Shown here: piece by piece, positions 8,087 through 17,321 of the stretch
Position numbering within the stretch: the first letter of the stretch is position 1
Layout of the letters: every line of letters starts with the position of its first letter
From: an uncultured Lachnospiraceae bacterium
GTDB lineage: Bacteria; Bacillota; Clostridia; Lachnospirales; Lachnospiraceae
Assembly: GCA_947589095.1 (NCBI GenBank)
Contig: CANQBX010000003.1
Span: forward strand, 29,404-93,403
Direction of reading: 5' to 3'
DNA length: 64,000 bases
Position numbers and translations under genes: made by a program
The notes under the pieces: generated by a model
The model's database searches: none
What the model was told of the DNA's origin: nothing
What the model saw: only the letters and a program-made list of their open reading frames with translations

Positions 8087-10168
8087 ATGTGCAAGAACAA
8101 GAGACTGCTCGCGCTTCTTCTGGCGGGAGCGATGGCTCTCAGCCTGGCGGGCTGCGGCGGTTCCGGAGACAGCGCCGGTACGACGGCGGCCGGCGGTGAC
8201 ACCGGGGCGACGACGGCAGCGGCCGGCGGGAGTTCGGATGAAACGACGGCAGCGGCGGAGAATGCGGAGCCGTCCGTGTACCGCACCCTGTACTCCAGCG
8301 AAGTGACCACGCTGAACTACCTGACCAGCGGCAGCACCAACGACTGGTCCATCGGCGCCAATGTGGTCGACAGCCTGATCGAGTACGACAAGTACGGCAA
8401 TGTGATCCCGTCTCTGGCAGAGTCCTGGGAGAGCAACGACGACATGACCGAGTGGACGTTCCATATTCGCAAGGGTGTCAAGTGGGTCGATAAGAACGGC
8501 AATGAGGTCGCCGACGTGACCGCCAACGACTGGGTGACGACCGCTCAGTATGTGAACGACGCCCGCAACGATTCCGACAACCAGTATATGTACTCCACCG
8601 GCTCCGTTGTGACCAACGCCCAGGCGTACTACGATTACACCGCTTATCTGCTGGACTGCGAGACCTACGGCTTCGAGGAAGGCGATGAGAATGCGGTCGA
8701 TGACGAAGGCAATGCCATCGAGGTTGTGGAGCCTGTCGATCCGGCGTCCATCGGCGTGAAGGCGACGGATGATTACACGCTGGTGATCAGCCTGGATCAG
8801 CCCTGCCCGTTCTTCTTAAGCGTACTGAGCTACACCACCTTCATGCCGGTCTATGGACCGTTCCTTGAGGAAGTGGGCAGCCAGTTCGGTCTGGACGCGG
8901 ACAGCCTGCTGTACTGCGGCGCTTACATACTTTCCAGCTTTGAGCCGCAGCAGGAGCATGTGCTGACCAAGAACCCGACCTATTGGGATAAGGACAATGT
9001 ATTTATCGACGAGATCCGCGAGACCTACAACGCGGAGGCTTCCAGCATCAGCCTTCAGATGTATCTGGACGGCGAGGTGGACGGCGCCAGCATCGATACC
9101 AACCTGCTTGACAGCATGCTGCAGGATGAGACGACCAAGAATCTGATCCACACGACCCGCCGCGACATCGCTTACAGCTACTGGTATATGTTCAACTTCA
9201 ACCCGCAGTTCGACGACGTCTATGAGCCGGAGAACTGGAAGATCGCGGTAAACAACGTAAACTTCCGTAAGGCTCTGATGGCTGGTCTGGACCGTGTGCG
9301 TTCCATGACCGTATATGATCCGTACAACCCGGAGAACATGATCAGCAATACCGTAACCCCGGCGACCTTCGCTGTGGGCGCAGGCAAGGATTTCACCCAG
9401 TATGACGCTCTGAAGCCCTATTCAGACGGAGACAGCTTTGACGAGGCGGCTGCGATCGAGTATCGCGACAAGGCCCGCGCCGAACTGGAAGCGGCCGGCT
9501 GCACATTCCCGATCAAGGTGCTGGTTTCCTACAATCCGACGACCTCCAACTGGGATCATGAGTGCCAGCTTGAGGAGCAGCAGCTGGAAGGCCTTCTGGG
9601 AACCGACTTCATCGATATTATCGTCGAGGCTGGTCCGGAGACCGGATTCCTGGCGGCTGTCCGCCGTTCCGGCAAATACGCGTTCATGCTCTGCAACTGG
9701 GGCGCTGACTATGCGGATCCGCAGACCTGGACCGAGCCCTTCGGCATTGATAACAGCTACAACGGCTGGGACAAGAGCGAAGATCCGACCACCAAGGCCC
9801 TGTTTGCCCAGTGGTATGAACTGGTTTACGGCACCGACGCGGCAGTCGCGGAAGGCCTGGATGTAGATCCCAACGGCGGCGTAGTCGGCGCGGCGCAGAT
9901 CTATGACGACGAGGAGGCCCGCTATGAGGCGTTTGCCAACGCGGAAGCCCTGCTTCTGGAGAATGCGGTCGTGATCCCGTACAAGATCTCCGGTTACAGC
10001 TACACGATCTCCAACGTCAATCCGCTGGAAGGCGAGTATGCTCCTTACGGTGTGGCGCTGCAGCGCTTTAAGTACCAGAAGCTCTATGACACTTCCATGA
10101 ATATGGATGAGTTCAACGCTGCTTATGCGCAGTGGGAGACCGAGCGTGCCGCTGCTATTGCAGAGTAA
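8087..10168 (+). CDS. Oligopeptide ABC transporter substrate-binding lipoprotein
   Basis: A 693-residue SBP_bac_5 family lipoprotein, with signal peptide and lipobox LSLAGC (Cys23), a Gly/Ala/Thr linker, then the family's N-terminal pattern (SLAESWESNDDMTEWTFHIRKGVKW). Length is at the upper end for OppA-type proteins; insertions such as the acidic stretch after YLLDCETYGFEEGDENA account for this. It captures peptides outside the cell for the downstream permease. ATG 8087 is preferred over 8078 because the AGAGAGG site directly abuts 8078. The intercistronic hairpins that follow may raise its expression above the membrane genes. Confidence 0.95.
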   Translation: MCKNKRLLALLLAGAMALSLAGCGGSGDSAGTTAAGGDTGATTAAAGGSSDETTAAAENAEPSVYRTLYSSEVTTLNYLTSGSTNDWSIGANVVDSLIEYDKYGNVIPSLAESWESNDDMTEWTFHIRKGVKWVDKNGNEVADVTANDWVTTAQYVNDARNDSDNQYMYSTGSVVTNAQAYYDYTAYLLDCETYGFEEGDENAVDDEGNAIEVVEPVDPASIGVKATDDYTLVISLDQPCPFFLSVLSYTTFMPVYGPFLEEVGSQFGLDADSLLYCGAYILSSFEPQQEHVLTKNPTYWDKDNVFIDEIRETYNAEASSISLQMYLDGEVDGASIDTNLLDSMLQDETTKNLIHTTRRDIAYSYWYMFNFNPQFDDVYEPENWKIAVNNVNFRKALMAGLDRVRSMTVYDPYNPENMISNTVTPATFAVGAGKDFTQYDALKPYSDGDSFDEAAAIEYRDKARAELEAAGCTFPIKVLVSYNPTTSNWDHECQLEEQQLEGLLGTDFIDIIVEAGPETGFLAAVRRSGKYAFMLCNWGADYADPQTWTEPFGIDNSYNGWDKSEDPTTKALFAQWYELVYGTDAAVAEGLDVDPNGGVVGAAQIYDDEEARYEAFANAEALLLENAVVIPYKISGYSYTISNVNPLEGEYAPYGVALQRFKYQKLYDTSMNMDEFNAAYAQWETERAAAIAE

Positions 10169-10268
10169 GGAACAGATCGGCGCGTTAAGCAGGCTGGTTC
10201 CGCGGCCGTCCGGTCATACGGCGCGCCGTTCTGACAGCAGGCTTACGCGGAGGTAAGAACAGAATGAT

Positions 10269-10359
10269 ACCGCGCCGGGCTTTGGCCTGGCGCGGTCATG
10301 CGGTTTTACCGGATCGTCTGTGACGTCGGGAAGGCGCCAGGGATTATCCGGTAAAACCG
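10269..10359 (+). promoter_or_regulatory. Intercistronic hairpins between the binding-protein and permease genes
   Basis: A first stem pairs ACCGCGCC (10269-10276) with GGCGCGGT (10289-10296). A second is a perfect 14-bp inverted repeat, 10301-10314 with 10346-10359, around a 31-nt loop. Neither has a clear T-run, so mRNA stabilisation or partial termination is more likely than full termination. Confidence 0.55.
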
Positions 10360-10456
10360 TATAATGCGGGGTGTTCCGGACTGTGTCCGGGGACGCGGCG
10401 GACCGGGAGTCCGCGCGGTGCGACATAGGTGAAAAGCAGAAAAGGAGGAAGCGACA

Positions 10457-11407
10457 TTGGCGAAATATATTTTCAAGCGAATCCTGCACGCCATTTTTAC
10501 GCTGCTGATCGTTATCACGATCGTGTTCGCGCTCCTCAGGCAGATGCCGATCGAGGGGTATTTCAACAACATCGACAAGCTGACGGACGCGCAGGTGCAT
10601 GCAGGCCTTACAAGGCTTGGCCTTACGAGGCCGCTGCCGATCCAGATCTGGAATTATCTGGTTCAGGTGTTCCACGGCGATCTGGGCGTATCCAACAAAT
10701 TCCGTGACGGATATTCCATTGCCAAGATCATTGCGGGCAAGGCGCCGATCTCCATCAAGCTGGGACTGATCAGCCTCGTGGTGTCGCTGATCGTGGGAAT
10801 GTCCATGGGCATCATGATGGCGCGGTCCACCCGGACAAAGTGGAAGCTGTGGGACAAATTCGGAACCGTGTTCATCGTCATTATCCAGGCGGTGCCGTCG
10901 GCAGTGTACCACCTGCTGATCCAGCTGTACGGCAGCAGCCTTCTGGGAGTGTCCATGCTTTTCAAAGAGGAACAGCTGATGACCTGGATCCTGCCGATCT
11001 TCTCCCTGTCCATCGGCAATATCGCCTACTACGCTATGTGGCTGCGGCGTTATATGGTGGACGAGGCCAATAAGGACTATATCCGCCTGGCCCGGGCGAA
11101 GGGCGTGCCCTCCGGCCGCATCAGCCGCCAGCACGTCTTCCGCAACGCGGTGGTACCGCTGGTGCAGTATCTGCCCAACTCGATCCTCCTGACGATCGTG
11201 GGTTCCCTCTATGTGGAGAGCCTTTATTCGATCCCCGGTATGGGAGGCCTGCTTGTCCAGGTGATCAAGCTGCAGGACAATACCATGGTTCTCGCGCTGG
11301 TACTGATCTACTCGGCGATCTCGGTCCTGGGACTGCTGCTCGGCGACCTCGCCATGGGTCTTGCTGATCCGCGGATCAGCTTCGTGAAGAAAGAAGGTGC
11401 TCGCTGA
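10457..11407 (+). CDS. Oligopeptide ABC transporter permease, OppB/DppB type
   Basis: A 316-residue inner-membrane permease starting at TTG, supported by AAAGGAGG 8 nt upstream. It has the OppB N-terminus (KYIFKRILHAIFTLL), several hydrophobic helices, and the C-terminal coupling (EAA) region around YIRLARAKGVPSGRIS. It forms the pore with the downstream OppC-like protein, whose ATG overlaps this stop codon by one base. The two ATPases follow in the same operon. Confidence 0.95.
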   Translation: MAKYIFKRILHAIFTLLIVITIVFALLRQMPIEGYFNNIDKLTDAQVHAGLTRLGLTRPLPIQIWNYLVQVFHGDLGVSNKFRDGYSIAKIIAGKAPISIKLGLISLVVSLIVGMSMGIMMARSTRTKWKLWDKFGTVFIVIIQAVPSAVYHLLIQLYGSSLLGVSMLFKEEQLMTWILPIFSLSIGNIAYYAMWLRRYMVDEANKDYIRLARAKGVPSGRISRQHVFRNAVVPLVQYLPNSILLTIVGSLYVESLYSIPGMGGLLVQVIKLQDNTMVLALVLIYSAISVLGLLLGDLAMGLADPRISFVKKEGAR

Positions 11408-12435
11408 TGACATTGCGCGGAATGAAAGAATCCCAGCTGGAACAGTCCCTGGAGACCCAGCTTAAGAAGGATCTGAACCCGGCGGAGGCTTACGCGGATC
11501 TGCCGGAGGACGAACTGTTCACCGTGGCCGATTTCGACCACGCGGCGGCGGAGCGGGGCGGCTATTCCAACTACTCCTACTGGGGCGCGACCCTGCGGGC
11601 GTTCTTCAAGAATAAAGTGGCTGTGTTCTTCCTGTGCGTGATCGCGGCGCTTCTGCTGTTCACGTTTGTCCAGCCGCTTCTGCCCGGACAGCTGGATCCC
11701 AAGACCATTTATGACGATCCGGCTACCGGAAGGCAGTACATCAACCATCCGCCGGATGAGCAGTTCTGGTTCGGCACCAACGCCATCGGCCAGGATCTGT
11801 GGGCCAGGACATGGGCCGGAACCCGGACCTCCCTGGGTATCGGTTTCGTGGTGGCCTGCTTCGAGGCTCTGTTCGGCACCCTGATGGGAACCCTGTGGGG
11901 CTATGTGCGGAAGCTGGACGCGCTTTTTACGGAGATCTATAATGTATTTGACAATATTCCCCAGACGCTGATCCTGATCCTGGTATCCTATATCATGCGT
12001 CCGGGCGTCACGACGATCATATTCGCCCTGTGTCTGACCGGGTGGCTGGGTATGGCCCGGTTCATCCGCAACCAGATCGTGATCATCCGCGACCGGGATT
12101 ACAACCTTGCGTCCCGTACGTTAGGTATCGGAACCGGCAGGATCATTACCAAGAACCTGCTTCCGTATCTGGTGTCGGTCATCGCCCTGCGCGTGTCCCT
12201 GGCGATCCCGTCGGCCATCGGCAACGAGGTGTTTGTCACTTACATCGGCATCGGTCTTCCGACGGACATTCCGTCCCTGGGCAACCTGGTGCAGGCGGGC
12301 CGTGTGCTGATGAGCCAGGCGCCGCTTCGGTATCAGCTGCTGTTCCCGACGACGGTGCTGGCGATCATTACCATTTCCATGTACATCGTCGGCAACTCCT
12401 TCGCGGACGCGGCCGACCCGAAGAACCATGTTTAG
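11407..12435 (+). CDS. Oligopeptide ABC transporter permease, OppC/DppC type
   Basis: A 342-residue permease with the long OppC-type N-terminal cytoplasmic extension (about 75 residues) before the first helix, and the signature FGTNAIGQDLWARTWAGTRTSL. The EAA coupling loop is near RDRDYNLASRTLGIG. It pairs with the OppB-like subunit; stop and start overlap (TGATGA), suggesting translational coupling. About 100 nt of unusual repeat sequence separate it from the first ATPase gene. Confidence 0.95.
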   Translation: MTLRGMKESQLEQSLETQLKKDLNPAEAYADLPEDELFTVADFDHAAAERGGYSNYSYWGATLRAFFKNKVAVFFLCVIAALLLFTFVQPLLPGQLDPKTIYDDPATGRQYINHPPDEQFWFGTNAIGQDLWARTWAGTRTSLGIGFVVACFEALFGTLMGTLWGYVRKLDALFTEIYNVFDNIPQTLILILVSYIMRPGVTTIIFALCLTGWLGMARFIRNQIVIIRDRDYNLASRTLGIGTGRIITKNLLPYLVSVIALRVSLAIPSAIGNEVFVTYIGIGLPTDIPSLGNLVQAGRVLMSQAPLRYQLLFPTTVLAIITISMYIVGNSFADAADPKNHV

Positions 12436-12437
12436 GA

Positions 12438-12536
12438 GGAAGGCAAATGCGAAGCATTTCTCGGAATGCCTTCCGACGACTTGGCAGGTCCGCGAAGCGG
12501 GCGTGCCGTTACCATGAAAGAGGGAGGCAAATGCGA
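12438..12536 (+). repeat. Duplicated ribosome-site segment flanking a palindromic insert
   Basis: AGGCAAATGCGA occurs exactly at 12441-12452 and 12525-12536, each preceded by a purine-rich Shine-Dalgarno stretch; the second copy serves the next ATPase gene. Between them are inverted repeats (GGAAGGCA with TGCCTTCC; GGCA...CGCGAAGCGGGCG...TGCC). It resembles a small palindromic element with a target duplication. Confidence 0.5.
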
Positions 12537-13831
12537 TGACAAAACATACAGAGCCCTTACTTTCGGTTCGTGACCTGAACTTTAAGTTTAACCTGCGGGG
12601 CCAGGTACTTCACGCGCTCCGCGATATTTCCCTGGATGTGTATCCCGGCGAGAGCCTGGCAATCGTCGGCGAGTCCGGTTCCGGCAAGAGCGTCTTTGTC
12701 AAATGCCTGATGGGCTTAAATGATATGAACGGCTTCGTGGAAAGCGGAAGCATCGAGTACGACGGAAAGGACCTGACCCTGCTTAAGACAGACGCGGACT
12801 GGAAAAGCATCCGCGGCAGCAAGATCGCCATGGTTCTGCAGGACCCGATGACCAGCTTAAATCCCTTAAAGACCATCGGATGGCAGATCGAGGAGGCGGT
12901 GACGCTCCATCAGGGACTGAAAGGCGCTGAGGCGAAGAAGGCGGTCTGCAATATTCTGGAAGAGGTCGGCATCTCCGATCCGGAGCGCCGCGCGAAGCAG
13001 TATCCCCATGAATTCTCCGGCGGCATGCGCCAGCGCGTGGTCATCGCCATCGCCATGGCCTGCCGGCCCGAGATCCTGATCTGCGACGAGCCCACGACGG
13101 CCCTGGATGTGACGATCCAGGCCCAGATCCTGGGACTGATCAAGGATATGCAGAAGAAATATAATTTAACGACGATCTATATCACCCATGATCTGGGCGT
13201 CGTCGCCAATGTGGCGGACCGCATAGCGGTCATGTACGCCGGCGAGATCGTGGAGGTGGGGACCAGCGACGAGGTCTTCTACGACCCGCGCCATCCCTAC
13301 ACCTGGGCGCTTCTGTCGAGCCTTCCCCAGCTGGGCGTGAAAGGCGAGCCGCTGTATTCCATCGAGGGAACGCCTCCCAACCTGTTCTATGAGGTGAAGG
13401 GCGACGCCTTTGCGCCGAGGAATCCGAAGGCACTCAAGATCGATTATGTGAAGCGTCCGCCTATGTTCGCGGTTACCGCGACTCACAGCGCCCGGACCTG
13501 GCTCATCGATCCGCGGGCTCCGAAGGTGGATCCGCCGGAGCATATTCTGGTGCTGCGGGAGAGAGGCAAGGATCTGGTAGCCAAGGCTGCCGCGGAGGGA
13601 ATGATATCTACCGGCGCGGCGATGCATGTATCGGAAGCTGAGATGACCGGCGATGCGGCGGGAATGTCTGTGTCGGAAACGCTGCAGCCTGTCGGGACGG
13701 AAGCGTCTGCGCCGGGAATGCAGCAGCCCGGTGAGGCGGGAGCGTCTGTATCGGGAACGCAGCAGTCCGGCGAGAGCAAGATGTCCGCGCCGCACACAGA
13801 TGGAGATAAGGAGGTGACCGCCCGTGGCTGA
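12536..13831 (+). CDS. Oligopeptide ABC transporter ATPase, OppD/DppD type, with a repetitive tail
   Basis: A 431-residue ABC ATPase. Walker A is GESGSGKS (about 45-52), the signature is FSGGMRQRV, Walker B is [14 protein letters not shown], and the oligopeptide-specific C-terminal region ([13 protein letters not shown]) is present. Typical OppD ends near 330-350 residues; here about 65 extra residues of Ser/Gly/Glu-rich 13-residue repeats follow. GAGGGAGG precedes the ATG. The stop overlaps the GTG of the next ATPase by 8 nt. The tail probably does not affect ATP hydrolysis. Confidence 0.94.
   Translation: MTKHTEPLLSVRDLNFKFNLRGQVLHALRDISLDVYPGESLAIVGESGSGKSVFVKCLMGLNDMNGFVESGSIEYDGKDLTLLKTDADWKSIRGSKIAMVLQDPMTSLNPLKTIGWQIEEAVTLHQGLKGAEAKKAVCNILEEVGISDPERRAKQYPHEFSGGMRQRVVIAIAMACRPEILICDEPTTALDVTIQAQILGLIKDMQKKYNLTTIYITHDLGVVANVADRIAVMYAGEIVEVGTSDEVFYDPRHPYTWALLSSLPQLGVKGEPLYSIEGTPPNLFYEVKGDAFAPRNPKALKIDYVKRPPMFAVTATHSARTWLIDPRAPKVDPPEHILVLRERGKDLVAKAAAEGMISTGAAMHVSEAEMTGDAAGMSVSETLQPVGTEASAPGMQQPGEAGASVSGTQQSGESKMSAPHTDGDKEVTARG
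13622..13809 (+). repeat. Degenerate 39-bp in-frame tandem repeat in the OppD-like gene
   Basis: About four to five 13-codon units follow each other: [39 protein letters not shown], then a partial MSAPHTDGD; a 14-residue version precedes them. The DNA period is 39 nt. Confidence 0.75.
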
Positions 13832-14777
13832 GAAAACGCTCGATACGCGCAGGAAGATGCTGGAGGTGGATCACATCAGCGTCCATTTCGGCAAGAAGCG
13901 TCACCCGTTCGTGGCGGTTGACGACGTCTCCTTTGACATTTACCAGGGCGAGACCTTCGGTCTGGTCGGCGAGTCCGGTTCCGGCAAGACCACGATCGGC
14001 CGCGCCATTATCCGTGCCAACCCGCTGGCCTCCGGCGAGATCCGTCTGGACGGCAAGCGCATTTCCGGACGTCTCTCTACGGCGGACGACCGGCAGGTGA
14101 CCCGCGACGTGCAGATGATCTTCCAGGATCCTATGGATTCCTTAAATGAGCGCGCCAAGGTCGGTTATATCGTGGCCGAGGGCCTCTACGCCCCGGGCCG
14201 CCATGTGAGCGAGGAAGAGCGGCGGAAGCTGGTGGATAAGGCGCTTCTGGACGTAGGCCTTCTGCCTGAGTTCTCCAGCCGGTTCCCCCACGAGTTCTCC
14301 GGCGGCCAGCGCCAGCGTATCGGAATCGCCCGCGCGCTGGTTCTGAGCCCGAAATTTATCGTGGCCGACGAGCCCATCTCGGCGCTGGACGTGTCGATCC
14401 GGGCCCAGGTGTTAAACCTCCTGTCGGCGCTTCAGAAGGAGAGAGGGCTGACCTACCTGTTCATCGCCCACGATCTGTCGGTGGTGCGCTTCATCTGCGA
14501 CCGCATCGCCGTCATCCACAAGGGTCATATCGTGGAGCTGGCCGAGAGTGAGCAGCTGTTCGCCCATCCGCTCCATCCGTATACGAGGTCGCTCTTGTCG
14601 GCGATCCCGCAGCCGGATCCGATCGTGGAGCGGAACAAGACGCTCCTGGTCTATGATCCGTCCTGCCACGACTATTCGGTGGATAAGCCGGTCTGGGAGG
14701 AGATCGAAGAAGGACATTTTATTCTGGGCAATCAGAAGGAGCTGGCGGAGTACCGGAAGGTGCTGGAGTCTGAATAG
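13824..14777 (+). CDS. Oligopeptide ABC transporter ATPase, OppF/DppF type
   Basis: A 317-residue ABC ATPase starting at GTG 13824, with AAGGAGG upstream inside the preceding gene. Walker A is GESGSGKT, the signature [15 protein letters not shown], and Walker [15 protein letters not shown], followed by the OppF-type [17 protein letters not shown]. It forms a heterodimeric motor with the upstream ATPase, and is last in the five-gene import operon. Confidence 0.95.
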   Translation: MAEKTLDTRRKMLEVDHISVHFGKKRHPFVAVDDVSFDIYQGETFGLVGESGSGKTTIGRAIIRANPLASGEIRLDGKRISGRLSTADDRQVTRDVQMIFQDPMDSLNERAKVGYIVAEGLYAPGRHVSEEERRKLVDKALLDVGLLPEFSSRFPHEFSGGQRQRIGIARALVLSPKFIVADEPISALDVSIRAQVLNLLSALQKERGLTYLFIAHDLSVVRFICDRIAVIHKGHIVELAESEQLFAHPLHPYTRSLLSAIPQPDPIVERNKTLLVYDPSCHDYSVDKPVWEEIEEGHFILGNQKELAEYRKVLESE

Positions 14778-14873
14778 AGAAAATCAAATAAAAGGGCTGC
14801 TGCCGGAATGAAACGCTCTGTGCCGGAGACTGCAGATATAGGCTGCATAGCTGAATAAACGGAGAGAGAAGAT

Positions 14874-15524
14874 ATGAAAAAGATCATTTGGGTGGGCGAT
14901 TCCACCGTGGCATTCAACCAGATCGCATCCTATCCTCAGACCGGGATTGGTCAGGAGTTCGGAAGGTACATAAAGAGGGACTGGGTGGTTCTGGACTACG
15001 CGAAGAACGGGGAAAGCAGCAAGAGCTTCTATGACGGAGGGTTGTTTGAACCCGCGAAGGAGGTCATGGAGGAGGGCGACCTTCTGCTGATTGAATTCGG
15101 ACACAACGATGAGAAGCCGGACGAGAGGCGCCGCACAGAACCGCGTTCCTCCTATCAGGAATACCTGATGGAATACATCCGGGCGGCCCGTGAAAAGAAG
15201 GCGCAGCCGGTGCTGATCACGCCGCTGTCCAGAAGACTTTTTGGGGAAGACGGGAAGATCGAGAACAGCCACGGGGATTATCCGGCGGCGGTCATTGAGC
15301 TCGGAGAGCGGGAAGGCGTGCCGGTGGTGGATCTGACCGAGAGGAGCCGCGTTCTCTATGAGACGGCCGGCGACGAAGCGAGCCGGAAATGGTTTGTCTA
15401 TGATCACAAGAAGAACCGGCAGGACAACACCCATCTTCATTACGAAGGCGCGGTGCGGATGGCGGGCCTGGTGGCGGACGGCTTCCGGGATCTGGGAGGC
15501 ATTTATAAGGATATTCTGGCGTAG
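14874..15524 (+). CDS. CE12-type rhamnogalacturonan acetylesterase (SGNH family)
   Basis: A 216-residue SGNH hydrolase resembling Bacillus YesT/RhgT. Block I is GDSTVAF with the nucleophilic Ser, the block III equivalent is GHND, and the C-terminal Asp-His pair is in DNTHLHYEGA. CE12 enzymes remove acetyl groups from rhamnogalacturonan. No signal peptide is visible, so it probably works on imported oligosaccharides. A GH43 gene follows 49 nt downstream with its own strong ribosome site; both fit a pectin-processing set with the uxa operon further on. Confidence 0.88.
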   Translation: MKKIIWVGDSTVAFNQIASYPQTGIGQEFGRYIKRDWVVLDYAKNGESSKSFYDGGLFEPAKEVMEEGDLLLIEFGHNDEKPDERRRTEPRSSYQEYLMEYIRAAREKKAQPVLITPLSRRLFGEDGKIENSHGDYPAAVIELGEREGVPVVDLTERSRVLYETAGDEASRKWFVYDHKKNRQDNTHLHYEGAVRMAGLVADGFRDLGGIYKDILA

Positions 15525-15573
15525 TACGGCCGCGCCGGAATCGTGATTTATAATTTACCAAGGAGGCGGTACA

Positions 15574-17133
15574 GTGGAACCGAGAACAGCCAGAAAAATG
15601 TGGATCGCGGATCAGGGGGACGGTACCTACATAAATCCGATCCTCTATACGGACTATTCCGATCCGGACGCGATCCGGGTGAGGGACGATTTTTTCATGA
15701 TTGCATCCAGCTTCTCCAACACGCCGTCGGTGCCGGTCCTGCACTCGAAGGATCTGGTGAACTGGAAGGTGATCAACTATGTGATGGACAGGCTGCCCTT
15801 TGCGAGGTACGATATGCCGCAGCACGGCTGCGGGGCCTGGGCGCCGGCCATCCGGTACCACGATGGACTTTACTATGTATTCATTCCGTTTCCGGACGAG
15901 GGGATCATGATGTGTACGGCGAAGGATCCCTGGGGCAAATGGAGCGAGCCGCAGATGATCAAGGAGATCCGGGGCTGGATCGATCCCTGCCCGTTCTGGG
16001 ACGACGACGGGACCATGTATATGGTCAACGGCTTCGCCAAGAGCCGGATCGGCTTCAAGAGCGCCCTATATCTGTGTCCTCTTCGGGACGAGGGAAAGGG
16101 GCTGGAGGCCATGGTGGATGAGGGAGCCTTTGTCTACGACGGCCACGCCACCCAGCCTACGATCGAGGGACCGAAGCTGTATAAGCGCAACGGTTATTAC
16201 TATATCTTCGCGCCGGCCGGCGGCGTAAAGACCGGCTGGCAGACGGTGCTGCGTTCGAAGAAGATCCTGGGGCCCTATGAGGAACGGATCGTGATGCGGC
16301 AGGGAAATACCCCGGTGAACGGCCCGCACCAGGGCGCCTGGGTGGATACGCAGACCGGCGAGGACTGGTTTTTGCATTTCCAGGATGTAGGCAGCGCCGG
16401 GCGGATCATCCACCTGCAGCCCATGCGCTGGGTGGACGACTGGCCGGTGATCGGCGCGGATTCGCAGGGAAGCGGCTGCGGGGAACCGGTACTGCGTTAC
16501 CGCAAGCCGGATGTGGGCGCGGTCTGGCCGATTGACGCTCCGGAGGACAGCGATTTCTTCCGGGGGCCGGAACTGGGCCTTCAGTGGCAGTGGAACGCCA
16601 ACGCGCAGGAAGGCTGGTATCAGTTGGAAGACGGCGGCCTGAGGCTTAACGCTGTTCTGCAGCCGGAGAACGTCCATCTGTATGATATGAGCAATCTCCT
16701 TCTGCAGAAATGGCCGGCGCCGGAGTTTGTCATTACCGCCCGCCTGGATCTGCAGAATATGCGGGATGGGGACGTCTGCGGCATGGTTTCCCTGGGCGGC
16801 AGCTGCGACAGCCTGCTGGCGGAAAAGAAGGATGGAAATCTGCGGCTTCTGCAGAGAACCGGCGAGACCGGGAAGGGAACGGAAGAATGCCGGGATCTGG
16901 GCGTCACGCTTACGGCGGACGCGGTATATCTGCGGATGGCAGTGACTGGGGCGGCTTCAGTGAGCTGGGAATACAGCGTGGACGGAGAGAATTTCTCTGC
17001 CGTCGGACAGGAGACCGCGGCCAGCGCCGGCGTCTGGGTCGGCGTGAAAGCGGGGCTGTGCGCGTTCCATCAGGGGAGCGGCGAGGCAGGCTCCGTGACG
17101 GCGGAATATTTTGTGTTTAGTGAGAAGAAATGA
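15574..17133 (+). CDS. Glycoside hydrolase family 43 enzyme
   Basis: A 519-residue GH43 enzyme starting at GTG with AAGGAGG upstream. The five-bladed propeller half carries the catalytic-base Asp in DYSDPDAIRV, a second acidic site in WIDPCPFWDDDG and the general-acid Glu in TIEGPKLYKRNGYYY. The C-terminal 200 residues form a jelly-roll-like domain as in beta-xylosidase or arabinofuranosidase relatives. No signal peptide is seen, so it probably acts in the cytoplasm on arabinose-, xylose- or galactose-decorated oligosaccharides. The exact specificity is not readable. Confidence 0.9.
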   Translation: MEPRTARKMWIADQGDGTYINPILYTDYSDPDAIRVRDDFFMIASSFSNTPSVPVLHSKDLVNWKVINYVMDRLPFARYDMPQHGCGAWAPAIRYHDGLYYVFIPFPDEGIMMCTAKDPWGKWSEPQMIKEIRGWIDPCPFWDDDGTMYMVNGFAKSRIGFKSALYLCPLRDEGKGLEAMVDEGAFVYDGHATQPTIEGPKLYKRNGYYYIFAPAGGVKTGWQTVLRSKKILGPYEERIVMRQGNTPVNGPHQGAWVDTQTGEDWFLHFQDVGSAGRIIHLQPMRWVDDWPVIGADSQGSGCGEPVLRYRKPDVGAVWPIDAPEDSDFFRGPELGLQWQWNANAQEGWYQLEDGGLRLNAVLQPENVHLYDMSNLLLQKWPAPEFVITARLDLQNMRDGDVCGMVSLGGSCDSLLAEKKDGNLRLLQRTGETGKGTEECRDLGVTLTADAVYLRMAVTGAASVSWEYSVDGENFSAVGQETAASAGVWVGVKAGLCAFHQGSGEAGSVTAEYFVFSEKK

Positions 17134-17245
17134 TTGCTATTGTTAGCCGGCTGCATGTCTTGCGGCTATGATACAGCTGAAACGTATTTTGTGTTCAGCG
17201 GGAAGAAGATTGTTAGCCGGCTGCGTGGTTTGCAGCCATGATATG
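17107..17245 (+). repeat. Imperfect 70-78 bp tandem duplication at the end of the GH43 gene
   Basis: TATTTTGTGTT and TTGTTAGCCGGCTGC each occur twice, offset by 78 and 70 nt. The first copy includes the last codons of GH43 and the second lies in the spacer. Each contains a GCCGGCTGC...GC(G/A)GC palindrome. Confidence 0.6.
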
Positions 17246-17261
17246 GTTGAGATATACTGTG

Positions 17262-17304
17262 TATTTTCATGCGAGCAGGGCGCCATTGGTGCTCTGTTCG
17301 TTAT
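17262..17304. repeat. 39-bp palindromic element, single copy (locus 1)
   Basis: Arms CGAGCAGGGCG (17272-17282) and TGCTCTGTTCG (17290-17300) surround loop CCATTGG. The left-right differences are all G-T wobbles on the plus strand. It lies 18 nt from the 3' end of the serine hydrolase gene. Confidence 0.75.
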
Positions 17305-17321
17305 TAACGGAAAGAATAATC

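Noticed and set aside
10214..11413. A 399-codon minus-strand ORF
   Set aside because: Shadow of the OppB-like gene, with low-complexity composition and no ribosome site.
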